Source: an uncultured Alphaproteobacteria bacterium (GTDB taxonomy: Bacteria > Pseudomonadota > Alphaproteobacteria > HIMB59). From it: 32,859 nucleotides of DNA. Positions within the stretch are counted from its first letter, which is position 1. Each line of letters opens with the position of its first letter. A model generated the notes under the pieces. That model had not been told where the DNA came from. It ran no database searches and saw nothing but the letters and a program-made list of their open reading frames with translations. Below are positions 17,532-27,076 of this stretch, one piece after another. The stretch is from the NCBI GenBank assembly GCA_902542505.1, contig CACBUI010000007.1:1-32859 (forward strand). The letters are read 5' to 3'. The position numbers and the translations under genes were made by a program.

Positions 17532-18622
17532 GAATTTATTAAATGATTATAAATGTCCAAAGTTTTTCTGCACATAAGATCAGATGAGTAATTTTTTTCT
17601 ACATAAGATCTTCCTTTTTTTGATATTTCTTTATAATTTTTTAAAGCATATTTAAAAGTTTTTTGGAATGATTTAAAAGAATTAACATCAAATAACAAAT
17701 TTTTATTAAATTTAAGAAGTTGCTCTTTAGTACCACCTTGATTAGGCGCTATAACAACTTTAGATACGGATAATGCCTCAGAAACAGTTCTACCAAACCC
17801 TTCGGGTCTCTTAGAGATATTTACAACCAAGTATGCCCCTTGATACAGTTTTTTTACATCTAATGTAGGTTTATGAATTATAATTTTTTTTGATATATTT
17901 AATTTATTAATTAGTAATTGTATTTTTTTTTCTTCCTTACTTTTATTTAAAGATACAATGTGAATATTGAATGTGTCTTTGTGCTTTTGCTGCAATAATG
18001 AGAAGTAATTTAGTAATAATTCATGCCCTTTCCAACTTGAAATCCTCGAGGGAATAAAAATACTTTTACTAACAAGTTTTTTTCTCGATGGTGAAAAGTA
18101 ATTTGTATCTACACCTCTTGGAATAACATGTAGTTTAGTTTTATCATTAAATTTATGCTCATATGTTTTTTTGACAAAATTTGAGTTAAAAATAATAGCA
18201 TCACCTTTCAATAAAAAACTGTTATACCAATCTTTTAAAAATGACTTCGACTCATATTTGTTGTGAACACTTGTAACGACTTTTATATTTAAATTTTTAA
18301 TATATTTAATAAGAAAAAAAGCTGGTGCTCTTGAAGAGATATGTACTAAGTTTATTCTTTTTTGTTTAATTAATTGCTTTATTTTGATTTTGATTTTGCT
18401 TTGATCTAAAAAATTTTTAAATTTGCAATTATCTAATTTTATTATTTTTAAACCTTTAATATTAAAATTTTTATTGCTATTTTCACATAAAATATAGTTA
18501 TTAATTTTTTTTTTATTGAGATATTTTGCAATATCTCTCACACCAGTCTCAATACCTCCAATGCCCATGGATGGAATTATTTGTAAACAAGTTATTTTTT
18601 TTGTATTTTTAATTTGTGTCAA
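17528..18622 (-). CDS. Glycosyltransferase family 4
   Basis: A 364-residue retaining GT-B transferase. The N-terminus has LQIIPSMGIGGIETGVRDIA (13-32), the glycine-rich acceptor loop of the family. The C-terminal donor domain has SRISSWKGHELLL and the E-x7-E pattern Glu274/Glu282 in EGFGRTVSEAL, followed by PNQGGTKEQL. It probably works on lipopolysaccharide or another surface glycan with the coupled GT9. No ATG is available at the front. The longest plausible start is TTG 18622-18620, which overlaps the divergent hydrolase start by 7 bp. ATT codons a few residues on are alternatives. No ribosome-binding site is seen. Confidence 0.85.
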   Translation of the reverse strand: MTQIKNTKKITCLQIIPSMGIGGIETGVRDIAKYLNKKKINNYILCENSNKNFNIKGLKIIKLDNCKFKNFLDQSKIKIKIKQLIKQKRINLVHISSRAPAFFLIKYIKNLNIKVVTSVHNKYESKSFLKDWYNSFLLKGDAIIFNSNFVKKTYEHKFNDKTKLHVIPRGVDTNYFSPSRKKLVSKSIFIPSRISSWKGHELLLNYFSLLQQKHKDTFNIHIVSLNKSKEEKKIQLLINKLNISKKIIIHKPTLDVKKLYQGAYLVVNISKRPEGFGRTVSEALSVSKVVIAPNQGGTKEQLLKFNKNLLFDVNSFKSFQKTFKYALKNYKEISKKGRSYVEKNYSSDLMCRKTLDIYNHLINS

Positions 18623-19341
18623 AACTAAGCTTTTATAAAAAAGATGATGTTAAAATATCTTATAGATATTACAAAAGAAGTAAAAAAACTCTGATCTTTT
18701 TACATGGCCTATTATCAGATATGAGTGGTAAAAAGTCTAATTTTTTAAATAATTATTGCAAAATAAATAAAATATCATATTTGTGTTTTGACTTTCAAGG
18801 GCATGGTAGATCTAGTGGTGAATTTACTAACTTTGGTATTAGTGATTGGTATAATGATTTAAACAATATTATAAAATACCTAAAAATAAAAAATTTCATT
18901 CTAGTTGGCAGTAGTATGGGTGGATGGGTTGCAATAATATATGCTTTGATACACCCAAGAAAAGTTACAAAACTTATAGGCATTGCCCCTGCGCCAGATT
19001 TTACTACAAAGTTAATTTGGAAAAATTTTAATAATCATCAAAAAAATAAAATTAAAAATAATAAGATTGTTAAACAAAAGGTTAGTTCTGATTTTGCTTA
19101 TTATTACTCTCCAGCACTTTTTGAAAGAAGTAAAAAATATCTAATTAAAAAAATTAAGGGTAATTTTTTAGGAGAAACAATTTTTCTTCATGGGGGTCAA
19201 GATAAAGCTGTTCCATATGGATATAATGACAGTTTCAATTTTAGTAAAAAATTTAAAAACTTTAAGAATATTTTAATTAAGCATGCAGATCATAGTCTGT
19301 CTGATAAAGAGAGTTTAATAACACTATCTAAATTTATTTAA
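18616..19341 (+). CDS. Alpha/beta hydrolase (serine hydrolase)
   Basis: A 241-residue soluble alpha/beta-hydrolase-fold protein. The nucleophile elbow is GSSMGG (98-103, Ser100). The oxyanion-type HG motif is at 30-31 (FLHGLLSD) and the FDFQGHGRSSG strand at 58-68. The acid is probably Asp196 in GGQDKAVP and the base His226 in HADHSLS, completing a Ser-Asp-His triad. Substrate unknown; esterase, thioesterase and acyl-peptidase-like members share this layout. It is the only + strand gene in a 16-kb - strand stretch. The only usable start in this frame is GTG 18616, with no ribosome-binding site; it overlaps the divergent GT4 start by 7 bp and the convergent gltB stop by 4 bp. Confidence 0.85.
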   Translation: MSKLSFYKKDDVKISYRYYKRSKKTLIFLHGLLSDMSGKKSNFLNNYCKINKISYLCFDFQGHGRSSGEFTNFGISDWYNDLNNIIKYLKIKNFILVGSSMGGWVAIIYALIHPRKVTKLIGIAPAPDFTTKLIWKNFNNHQKNKIKNNKIVKQKVSSDFAYYYSPALFERSKKYLIKKIKGNFLGETIFLHGGQDKAVPYGYNDSFNFSKKFKNFKNILIKHADHSLSDKESLITLSKFI

Positions 19342-22300
19342 GCTATTTTTGATTTTTTTGTAACTGGAAATTCTAGTTTATCAATCACTTCATCAGGAAC
19401 GACGTGAGCAAATTTTTTGATCTCAGAGTCATAATTTTCAATAATAAACTCAGCTCTTTTTGATTTAGTCTCTTTATAGAAATCATTTAAAAGATTTAGG
19501 AGGTAGTTTTTCCATTCTTTGTTATCTACTTCATAAAGTCCAATGGTTTCCATGTTCATCAAATCAGAAATATTCTTTTGTTCAGAGTAAATAAATGCAG
19601 ATCCACCGGTCATCCCAGCACCAAAGTTATCGCCAACATTGCCTAAAATAATTGCAGATCCACCTGTCATATACTCACAGCCATTAGCACCACATCCCTC
19701 TACAATTGCTAATGCGCCGGAATTTCTGACACAAAATCTGTCACCTGCTTGACCAGAAGCATATAACCTTCCATCAGTCGCTCCATAGAGGGTGACATTT
19801 CCAATAATTACATTTTCATGACTAGGTTGAGTAAATGAATTTCTTGGCTGAACGATAATCTTTCCTCCAGAGAGACCTTTGCCAACATAATCATTAGCAT
19901 CTCCAAATACTTTTAAAGTAAGACCCTTGACGGCAAATGCTCCCAAGGACTGACCAGCAGAGCCTCTTAGTTTTAGAGTAACATGATCCTCAGATAAGGT
20001 ATTCATTCCATATTTTCTTGTGATGATGGATGAAATTTTAGTTCCTATTGTTCTTAACGTATTTTGTATATTATATGTTAGTTCAATTTTTTGACCTGAG
20101 TTAATAAAGTCTTTTCCATCTTTTTCAAACTGATCGTCGAGTGTTTTTGGTACTTCATTTCGTTTTTTTGGTGAATGGTAATCATAAATTTTGCCATCAT
20201 CAATCTTTGTTAATATTGGATTTAAGTCGAGATTATCTAAATCACTGGATCCATAATGAATTTGAGATAGTAATTCAGTTTTACCAATAATATCCTTTAA
20301 AGACTTGTAACCTAAAGAAGCGAGAATTTCTCTAACTTCTTCGGCAATAAATGAAAACAAATTTACAACTTTTTCAGGAGTACCACCAAATTTTTCACGA
20401 AGTTTTTCATCTTGAGTACATACACCAACTGGACATGTATTTGAGTGACATTGTCTAACCATAATACATCCCATTGCTACCAACGATGCTGTACCAATTC
20501 CATATTCCTCAGCTCCTAATATTGCAGCAATAACAATATCTTTTCCTGTTTTAATACCTCCATCTGTTCTCAAAAGAACTTTGTCTCTTAAACCATTCAA
20601 AGCTAAAATTTGGTGAACCTCACTTATTCCCAACTCCCATGGAAGGCCAACATACTTAATACTTGACTGAGGGCTTGCCCCTGTTCCACCAGAGTGTCCT
20701 GAAACTAAAATTACATCAGCTTTTGCTTTTGCAACACCAGCAGCAACAGTTCCAATTCCTGATTGAGCAACTAGTTTTACACAAACTTTTGCTATTGGAT
20801 TTATTTGTTTTAAATCGTAAATAAGTTGAGCAAGATCCTCTATAGAATAAATATCATGATGTGGAGGGGGACTAATAAGCGTTACACCTTTTGTGCTATG
20901 TCTTAATTTAGCAATTAAATCAGTGACCTTAAACCCAGGTAATTGTCCACCTTCTCCGGGCTTAGCACCTTGGGCAATTTTAATTTCTAATTCTGAACAG
21001 TTATTCAAATATTCTGAGGTCACACCAAATCTTCCGCTTGCAACTTGTTTAATTGCTGAACTTGGATTATCGCCATTTTTTAATTTGGAATATCTTCTTG
21101 AGTCCTCTCCTCCTTCTCCGCTATCTGACTTTGAACCTATTCTATTCATTGCTATAGCTAAAGTTTCATGTGCCTCAGGGCTAAGAGCACCAAGTGAAAT
21201 TCCTGGAGATACAAAGCTTTTTCTTATTTCAGAAATACTTTCTACATTATCCAAATTTAGAGAATTAGTACTTTCATTAAATTGAAGTAAATCCCTTATT
21301 TGAATGGGTTTGGAGCTATAAATTCTTGAAGTGTATTTTTTATATAGATTATATGAGTCTCTGGTTACAGCCTCTTGAAGCATATGTATTGAAACACCCT
21401 CATAAGCGTGTGCTTCACTATTAGCTCTAAATCTATATTCACCCCCTATATCTAAAATTACATTATTAGATTTAAATGACACCTCATGCTGTCTTCTTAC
21501 TCTATTTTCTAAACCATCTAATCCAATACCAGAAATTCTAGAGGACATACCTGGAAAAAAACTCTCTACCATGCTTCTGCTTAAGCCAATAATTTCAAAA
21601 TTTCTTCCACCACGATATGAACTGATTACTGAAATTCCCATTTTACTGATAATTTTTCTTAGTCCTTTTTCTATAGATTTTTTAAAGTTTTTAATTAGTT
21701 GAGGATAGTCAGTATTCTGATAAATGTTTTTTTTATACCTATTTGAAATGAGTTTTTCCACTAAAGAAGCATTAACAGTAGTAGCACCAACACCAATAAG
21801 TACTGCAAAGTAGTGTACGTCAAGACACTCTCTAGAAGATACGTTTAAAGAAGTAAAAGTCCTTAAATTATTTTTAATTAAATAACTATGCACAGCACTA
21901 GTTGCAAGTATCATTGGTAAAGCAATTCTGTCTTTATTAATATTATTATCAGTAATAATTAGATGTTGAGAACCAGACCTGACAGCCTGTTCAGCCTCAG
22001 AACATATTCTTTGGATTTCATTTAAAAAATTAGTCTCTTCATTTAATTTATAAGTACAGTCAATCTCTGTTGTATACTTTGATAAATGACTTTTTAATGT
22101 CTCCAGTTCATTATCTAATAATAAAGGGCTCTCTAAAAGTACCAAATTACATTGTTCAGAGTCTTCTTCTACAATATTTCCAAGGTTTCCAAGCCTAGTT
22201 TTTAAACTCATTACAACTTGTTCCCTCAGGCTATCAATTGGAGGGTTTGTTACTTGAGCAAAATTTTGTTTAAAGAAACTATGAAGACCTCGGTATCTTT

Positions 22301-23852
22301 CAGTAAGTACACTTAGTGGTGCGTCGTCTCCCATTGATCCAATAGCCTCTTGTCCTGTTTTAACCATAGGATCTAAAATTAAATCAAGAGTTTCTAATGT
22401 TAAATTAAATGATTTTGCAATTTGAAAAACATTTTCTTCACCCTCTGGTGATGGTTCGTAAATTTTGTCATTAGATAAGATGTTATCTAACTTTATAGTT
22501 TTTTGATTCCAATCTGAGTAATTATTACGTTTACTAAGTAATTCTTTTAATTCAAAGCTCTCATAAAACTTATTCTCTTTATAATTAACTGCTATAAGTT
22601 CACCAGGCCCAACTCTGCCTTTTTTTGTAATATTTTTCTCATCTATATTAATCATTCCAACTTCAGACCCCGAAATTAGTAAGTCGTCATCCGTTAGTAT
22701 ATATCGAAGAGGTCTTAACCCGTTTCTGTCCATGCCGGAAATTATCCAATCTCCAAAATTTCCGCAAACAGCTGCTGGTCCGTCCCATGGCTCAATGACA
22801 GCGTTACAATAAGCGTACATAGCCTTTAATTGATCAGATAAATCTGATCGATTGGACCAAGACTCAGGAATTATCATTGATTTTGCCATCGGCATGTCCC
22901 TATCAGTTTGAACAAACAGTTCAAAAGCAGCATCAAGCGAAGCAGAGTCAGAGGCATCTGGATCGAGTATCGGTTTCAAATCATTAATTCTCTCGTTAAA
23001 AAAGGGGTGTGTAATTCTTGGTTCGTGTGCACTCATCCAATTTATATTTCCCTTTAGAGTATTAATTTCACCGTTATGAGCTAAAACTCGAAATGGTTGC
23101 GCCAAGGACCATGTAGGAAATGTGTTGGTAGAATATCTTTGATGATAAATGGCAAATTTAGATGTAAATTCATTATCAAGCAAATCTGGATAAAACTCTG
23201 ATAACTGTTCAGCTAAAAACATACCTTTATAAACAATTGTTTGTGTCGATAAGGAGCAAACATAAAAATCATTTATACTCTGTGCTTTAATTTTGTTCTC
23301 TATCCTTTTTCTTGTTAAATAAAGTTTCTTTTCAATATCAGGTGTTTTTTCTTTAGGTGAGAAAATTATTTGTTCAATTTCTGGTTTAGTATAGTTAGCT
23401 TTTTCACCAATGATTTCTGTATTAACAGGAACCTGTCTCCATCCGAACAGATTCATTCCAGATTTTATTATTTCATATTCAACGATAGCTCTGCATTTTT
23501 CTTGAGCTCCAAAATCTCTTTTAGGCAAAAATATCATACCCACGCCCAACACAGAGTCTTTAGTTTTTCTGTGACCCATTTTATAAACTTGTTTACTGAA
23601 AAAAGAATTTGAAACCTCTAACATAATACCAGCACCATCTCCAGTTTTGCCATCAGCATCAACCGCACCTCTATGGAATACTGCCTTAAGTGCCTCAACT
23701 CCTTTTTCGACTATATCTCTTCTTGACTCACCGCTTATTGAGGCAACTAAACCTACACCACAATTATCATGTTCATATTTTTCGTTGTAGATATAATTAT
23801 CTTTAAGTTTCTGCCTATTTCTTTTGTAAATTTCTAATTTGTTATCCTTCAT
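19338..23852 (-). CDS. gltB: Glutamate synthase large subunit (NADPH-GOGAT alpha)
   Basis: A 1504-residue glutamate synthase, full family length, making two glutamates from glutamine and 2-oxoglutarate. An N-terminal class-II glutaminase domain begins at Cys31 (HDNCGVG), which becomes the catalytic N-terminus after removal of a 30-residue propeptide. A central domain, the FMN-binding synthase domain (about 800-1190, with GAKPGEGGQLPG and SGHSGGTGASP) and the C-terminal GXGXG helix follow. The 3Fe-4S cysteines are C-x4-C-x4-C at about 1135, 1140 and 1145 (CHSNTCPVGVC). The ATG overlaps the gltD stop by four bases, coupling the two subunits. Its stop overlaps the convergent hydrolase stop. Confidence 0.98.
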   Translation of the reverse strand: MKDNKLEIYKRNRQKLKDNYIYNEKYEHDNCGVGLVASISGESRRDIVEKGVEALKAVFHRGAVDADGKTGDGAGIMLEVSNSFFSKQVYKMGHRKTKDSVLGVGMIFLPKRDFGAQEKCRAIVEYEIIKSGMNLFGWRQVPVNTEIIGEKANYTKPEIEQIIFSPKEKTPDIEKKLYLTRKRIENKIKAQSINDFYVCSLSTQTIVYKGMFLAEQLSEFYPDLLDNEFTSKFAIYHQRYSTNTFPTWSLAQPFRVLAHNGEINTLKGNINWMSAHEPRITHPFFNERINDLKPILDPDASDSASLDAAFELFVQTDRDMPMAKSMIIPESWSNRSDLSDQLKAMYAYCNAVIEPWDGPAAVCGNFGDWIISGMDRNGLRPLRYILTDDDLLISGSEVGMINIDEKNITKKGRVGPGELIAVNYKENKFYESFELKELLSKRNNYSDWNQKTIKLDNILSNDKIYEPSPEGEENVFQIAKSFNLTLETLDLILDPMVKTGQEAIGSMGDDAPLSVLTERYRGLHSFFKQNFAQVTNPPIDSLREQVVMSLKTRLGNLGNIVEEDSEQCNLVLLESPLLLDNELETLKSHLSKYTTEIDCTYKLNEETNFLNEIQRICSEAEQAVRSGSQHLIITDNNINKDRIALPMILATSAVHSYLIKNNLRTFTSLNVSSRECLDVHYFAVLIGVGATTVNASLVEKLISNRYKKNIYQNTDYPQLIKNFKKSIEKGLRKIISKMGISVISSYRGGRNFEIIGLSRSMVESFFPGMSSRISGIGLDGLENRVRRQHEVSFKSNNVILDIGGEYRFRANSEAHAYEGVSIHMLQEAVTRDSYNLYKKYTSRIYSSKPIQIRDLLQFNESTNSLNLDNVESISEIRKSFVSPGISLGALSPEAHETLAIAMNRIGSKSDSGEGGEDSRRYSKLKNGDNPSSAIKQVASGRFGVTSEYLNNCSELEIKIAQGAKPGEGGQLPGFKVTDLIAKLRHSTKGVTLISPPPHHDIYSIEDLAQLIYDLKQINPIAKVCVKLVAQSGIGTVAAGVAKAKADVILVSGHSGGTGASPQSSIKYVGLPWELGISEVHQILALNGLRDKVLLRTDGGIKTGKDIVIAAILGAEEYGIGTASLVAMGCIMVRQCHSNTCPVGVCTQDEKLREKFGGTPEKVVNLFSFIAEEVREILASLGYKSLKDIIGKTELLSQIHYGSSDLDNLDLNPILTKIDDGKIYDYHSPKKRNEVPKTLDDQFEKDGKDFINSGQKIELTYNIQNTLRTIGTKISSIITRKYGMNTLSEDHVTLKLRGSAGQSLGAFAVKGLTLKVFGDANDYVGKGLSGGKIIVQPRNSFTQPSHENVIIGNVTLYGATDGRLYASGQAGDRFCVRNSGALAIVEGCGANGCEYMTGGSAIILGNVGDNFGAGMTGGSAFIYSEQKNISDLMNMETIGLYEVDNKEWKNYLLNLLNDFYKETKSKRAEFIIENYDSEIKKFAHVVPDEVIDKLEFPVTKKSKIA

Positions 23853-25261
23853 GAAGCTTTTTTTATTTTCGAATTCTGTAAGAAATTATGTATTGATTTT
23901 GCAACTTCACGTCCGTCATGGATTGCCCATACAACCAGAGAGGCACCCCTAACAATATCCCCAGCAGCAAAAATCTTTGGGTTGCTAGTTTGAAACTTTT
24001 TAAAATCAACCTTAACTGTTTTCCAGCTAGTTAATTCAATATTTGTTTTGAAATTATGGTTTAAATCTTCAGGCTCAAAACCAAGAGCTTGAATAATTAA
24101 GTCACTTTTTATTTGTTTTTCAACACCAGTATCGATTGGTTTTCTTCTTCCACTCTCGTCTACCTCACCTAATGTAGCCACTTTGTATGTCATGCTTGTT
24201 GCAGTAGCACTATCACTTATAATTTTAGATGGAACAGATAACCAATTAAATTTGATGCCCTCTTGCTCTGCATTTAAAACTTCTCTTGCTGATCCAGGCA
24301 TATTTTCTTTGTTTCTTCTGTAAAGACAAGTAACCTCTCTTGCTTGCTGTCTAATAGCTGTTCTAACACAATCCATTGCAGTATCGCCTCCACCAATAAC
24401 AACTACATGTTTATCTTTTGCTGTGAGATATTTATTTTTTGATGGAAGGTCACCTAAACCGGTTCTGTTACTCTCAATTAAAAAATCCAAAGCAGGAATG
24501 CTATTATTGACTGATGAAGTATCAATATCTAATTGTCTTGCTTTGTATACACCAGTTGCAATTAATATTGCGTCATAATCTTTTTCTAAATCTTGAAAGG
24601 AAATATTTTTTCCAACTTCTGTATTTAAGTTAAATACAACACCACTATCAGTAAGCCACTCGGTTCTTCTCTCAACAATTTTTTTGTCTAATTTAAAGTT
24701 AGGTATGCCATAAATCATCAAACCACCAGCTCGGTCATTTTTTTCATAGACGTCTACTTTATATCCATTTTGAATTAAATAGGCAGATGCAGCCATTCCT
24801 GCAGGGCCCGATCCTATTACTGCAACTTTCTGCTTGTATTGGTTTTGTGGTGATAAGTTTTTAACCCATCCTTTTTCCCATGCTATTTCTGTAAGGTATT
24901 TTTCTAAATTACCAATTGTTATGGCTCCAAAGCCTGCCTGTTCGACAACACAATTACCCTCACACAAACGATCTTGAGGGCAAACCCTTCCACATACCTC
25001 TGGAAATGCATTTGTAGACGCAGATACTTGATAAGCTTCCTCTAATCGGCCTTCTGCAATGTAACGTAGCCAATCTGGTATGTTATTGTTTAAAGGACAA
25101 TGAATTTGACAATATGGGATTCCGCATTGAGAGCATCTTGACGATTGTTCGACAGAGTCATTTTTATCAAACTGACTATAAATCTCTTGAAAATCCTTTA
25201 TTCTTTTTTCAGGTTCAGTTTTAGATGGATTCTTAGATTTTTTTTTATGAAACTCTAACAT
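23849..25261 (-). CDS. gltD: Glutamate synthase small subunit (NADPH-GOGAT beta)
   Basis: A 470-residue NADPH:ferredoxin-like electron-input subunit that feeds GltB. The N-terminal Fe-S region has CSQCGIPYCQIHCP (about 42-56) and CGRVCPQDRLCEGNC (about 90-104). Next come an FAD site IGSGPAG and an NADPH site IGGGDTAMD. The length is normal. It is transcribed first, before gltB, the reverse of the gltBD order in E. coli. A candidate promoter and two inverted repeats lie 46-82 bp upstream of its ATG, in the region shared with uppP. Confidence 0.98.
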   Translation of the reverse strand: MLEFHKKKSKNPSKTEPEKRIKDFQEIYSQFDKNDSVEQSSRCSQCGIPYCQIHCPLNNNIPDWLRYIAEGRLEEAYQVSASTNAFPEVCGRVCPQDRLCEGNCVVEQAGFGAITIGNLEKYLTEIAWEKGWVKNLSPQNQYKQKVAVIGSGPAGMAASAYLIQNGYKVDVYEKNDRAGGLMIYGIPNFKLDKKIVERRTEWLTDSGVVFNLNTEVGKNISFQDLEKDYDAILIATGVYKARQLDIDTSSVNNSIPALDFLIESNRTGLGDLPSKNKYLTAKDKHVVVIGGGDTAMDCVRTAIRQQAREVTCLYRRNKENMPGSAREVLNAEQEGIKFNWLSVPSKIISDSATATSMTYKVATLGEVDESGRRKPIDTGVEKQIKSDLIIQALGFEPEDLNHNFKTNIELTSWKTVKVDFKKFQTSNPKIFAAGDIVRGASLVVWAIHDGREVAKSIHNFLQNSKIKKAS

Positions 25262-25302
25262 GATAATAAAATATTACTTTATGCTCCCACAAATAAATGG
25301 AA

Positions 25303-25314
25303 TGTATTAATACA
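25303..25314. promoter_or_regulatory. 12-bp perfect palindrome over the gltD -10
   Basis: TGTATTAATACA reads the same on both strands and is not extended further. It contains the candidate gltD -10 TATTAA. A regulator bound here would block the promoter. AT-rich DNA gives such palindromes by chance at times, so its closeness to the second repeat is the main support. Confidence 0.4.
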
Positions 25315-25335
25315 AATGTTTATGAGTTAAGTAAA
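25307..25335 (-). promoter_or_regulatory. Candidate gltDB promoter
   Basis: On the - strand TTTACT (25335-25330), a 17-bp spacer and TATTAA (25312-25307) give a sigma-70-like promoter, with transcription starting near 25300 and a leader of about 40 nt before ATG 25261. The two inverted repeats overlie its -35 and -10 elements. Confidence 0.45.
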
Positions 25336-25343
25336 CTCATAAA
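25319..25343. promoter_or_regulatory. 10-bp inverted repeat, likely operator, between gltD and uppP
   Basis: TTTATGAGTT (25319-25328) and AACTCATAAA (25334-25343) are exact reverse complements separated by AAGTA. No T-run follows on either strand, so it is unlikely to be a terminator. It covers the candidate gltD -35 and ends 12 bp before the uppP start, a layout typical of a dimeric regulator site. The regulator is unknown. Confidence 0.5.
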
Positions 25344-25355
25344 TGATAATAAATT

Positions 25356-26111
25356 ATGACTAATAGTGATCTTTTTTACGCTTTTTATGGTTTAGTGCAA
25401 GGAATTACTGAATTTATCCCCATTAGTTCAAGTGGACACCTTAATATCTTAGAAATCTTCTTTAAAAGCTTAGAATCTAGAAATTATTTATATGAAACAT
25501 CAGCACACTTTGCCTCTTTATTGGCTTTGTTATTATATCTATTCGCAAACGAACATTTTTCAAAATCAAATATCAAAGCTTACTGGAGAATATTAATCTA
25601 TGCGACCGTACCTGCAATTATCCTCGGTTTTATACTAAAATTTTACGACGTAAATTATATCAGTTTAGAGTTAATTGGATATACTTCGATTACTGGAGCA
25701 ATATTACTCTATGCTTCGGATAAGGCAAAAAAATTTAAGTTAAAAATCAAAAATAAAAGTACCAAATTTATTCTTGCTGGAATCTTTCAATGTCTAGCTT
25801 TTTTACCAGGTTTCAGTAGAGCAGGAAGTTGTATAATTGCATTCAGAATATTTGGAGAAGATAGAAAATATTCATCTATCTATAGTTTATATATGGGCAT
25901 ACCTATTATTTGTTTATCTTTTTTTTCCAATATTAAAGAGTTTGAAAATTTTATTATAGATAAAAATTTATCTATAATATTTATTACTACATTTTTTGCA
26001 GCATATTTTACAATATCTATATTTATTAAAGTGATAAATAAAATTGGCTTTACACTTTTTGTAATTTATAGAATTTTATTAGGTTTAATTTTATTAATTT
26101 ATTTATCTTAA
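25356..26111 (+). CDS. uppP: Undecaprenyl-diphosphatase (BacA/UppP)
   Basis: A 251-residue polytopic inner-membrane phosphatase that regenerates undecaprenyl phosphate, the lipid carrier for peptidoglycan, LPS and other surface glycans. The first catalytic motif is QGITEFIPISSSGH (Gln15 and Glu19 in the E/Q-x3-E position) and the second PGFSRAGSC, the PGxSR motif. Hydrophobic helices fill the rest. It is a little shorter than usual (about 265-275). The ATG at 25356 has no visible Shine-Dalgarno sequence, and the inverted repeat ends 12 bp before it. Its stop directly abuts the convergent NDUFA9-like gene. Confidence 0.95.
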   Translation: MTNSDLFYAFYGLVQGITEFIPISSSGHLNILEIFFKSLESRNYLYETSAHFASLLALLLYLFANEHFSKSNIKAYWRILIYATVPAIILGFILKFYDVNYISLELIGYTSITGAILLYASDKAKKFKLKIKNKSTKFILAGIFQCLAFLPGFSRAGSCIIAFRIFGEDRKYSSIYSLYMGIPIICLSFFSNIKEFENFIIDKNLSIIFITTFFAAYFTISIFIKVINKIGFTLFVIYRILLGLILLIYLS

Positions 26112-27041
26112 TTAAACTTTATCGATAAACTTTTTAAGATATTCAGAAGTAATAATCTTCATATTTGATAAATCTTGTCTCAATATTTCTGTAACCAATT
26201 TTTGACTTCCCTCTGAGGTACTATCATGAGAAAGAGTTACATACTGATCATATGTAAATAAAGGTTTTGGAAGTTTTTCTAGTAATTTGCCTTGAAGAAT
26301 TGCGAAGAAAGAAGGTATATAAAAAAATCTCTCCTTTTTTTTCAAAGATACAAATATATGACTTAAAATTTCTTTAAAAGTAAATATCTCATTACCAACT
26401 GCTGCTAAATTAGAATTTTTGTATTTTTCAAAATTATTTGTCAAATTAAAAATAAGAAGAGTTAAATCATTAACATAAATTGGTTGAAATTTAGTTGTTC
26501 CATTTTTAATAAGTGGTAGAAATGGTAAAATTTTGGCCATCTTACCAAATAGATTAAAAAAATTATCTTCTTCACCATAAACAGTACTAGGTCTTATAAT
26601 AATGTGATTAGTATTATTATTTTCAATAAATTCCTCTCCCATTTTTTTGCTAAATAAATAATTTGATTTTGTTTGAAAAGTTGAACCTAGACTAGAGACA
26701 TGCAGGAAAGGTTTTTTATATAATTCACAATAAATAGCAATTTTTTTTGGCAGTAAAAAATGAACCAATTCAAAAGATAAATTATTTTTTTCGTATAAGA
26801 CTCCAATCAGGTTAATAACTAAATCTGATCTAGGAATTAAATCTTTTATTTCATCTAAGTTATTTATATCAAATTCTGTAACCTCTATCTGTCCAATATC
26901 TCCTGAAAGTATATTTCTTTTAACTCGACTAGCATTTCTTACAGGACATATTAATTTGTCTCCATTTTGTAAGAGTCTTTTTGTTAAACTTCTACCTATA
27001 AAGCCCGTAGATCCAAAGACTAAAATATTTTTGTTTTTCAT
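26112..27041 (-). CDS. NDUFA9-like atypical short-chain dehydrogenase
   Basis: A 309-residue NAD(P)-binding protein with GSTGFIG (10-16) as the Rossmann loop, NLIGVLYEKNN after the fourth strand and IIRPSTVYGEEDNFF (in parts IRPSTVYG), which are the marks of the NDUFA9 accessory-subunit family of complex I and its bacterial relatives. The classical YxxxK pair is replaced by a less canonical YLFSKKMGE segment. In alphaproteobacteria such proteins are annotated as complex I NDUFA9-like, but whether they join the complex is not established by sequence. It is divergent from RNase D across only 35 bp, so the two promoters must overlap or lie in coding sequence. Confidence 0.82.
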   Translation of the reverse strand: MKNKNILVFGSTGFIGRSLTKRLLQNGDKLICPVRNASRVKRNILSGDIGQIEVTEFDINNLDEIKDLIPRSDLVINLIGVLYEKNNLSFELVHFLLPKKIAIYCELYKKPFLHVSSLGSTFQTKSNYLFSKKMGEEFIENNNTNHIIIRPSTVYGEEDNFFNLFGKMAKILPFLPLIKNGTTKFQPIYVNDLTLLIFNLTNNFEKYKNSNLAAVGNEIFTFKEILSHIFVSLKKKERFFYIPSFFAILQGKLLEKLPKPLFTYDQYVTLSHDSTSEGSQKLVTEILRQDLSNMKIITSEYLKKFIDKV

Positions 27042-27076
27042 TGTGATATCTATCTTATATAAATATATGGTCTAGG

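Noticed and set aside
20893..21285. A 130-codon + strand open frame inside gltB
   Set aside because: Antisense shadow of the conserved FMN domain of gltB.
25343..25363. A six-codon open frame just before uppP
   Set aside because: No ribosome-binding site and common by chance in AT-rich DNA.
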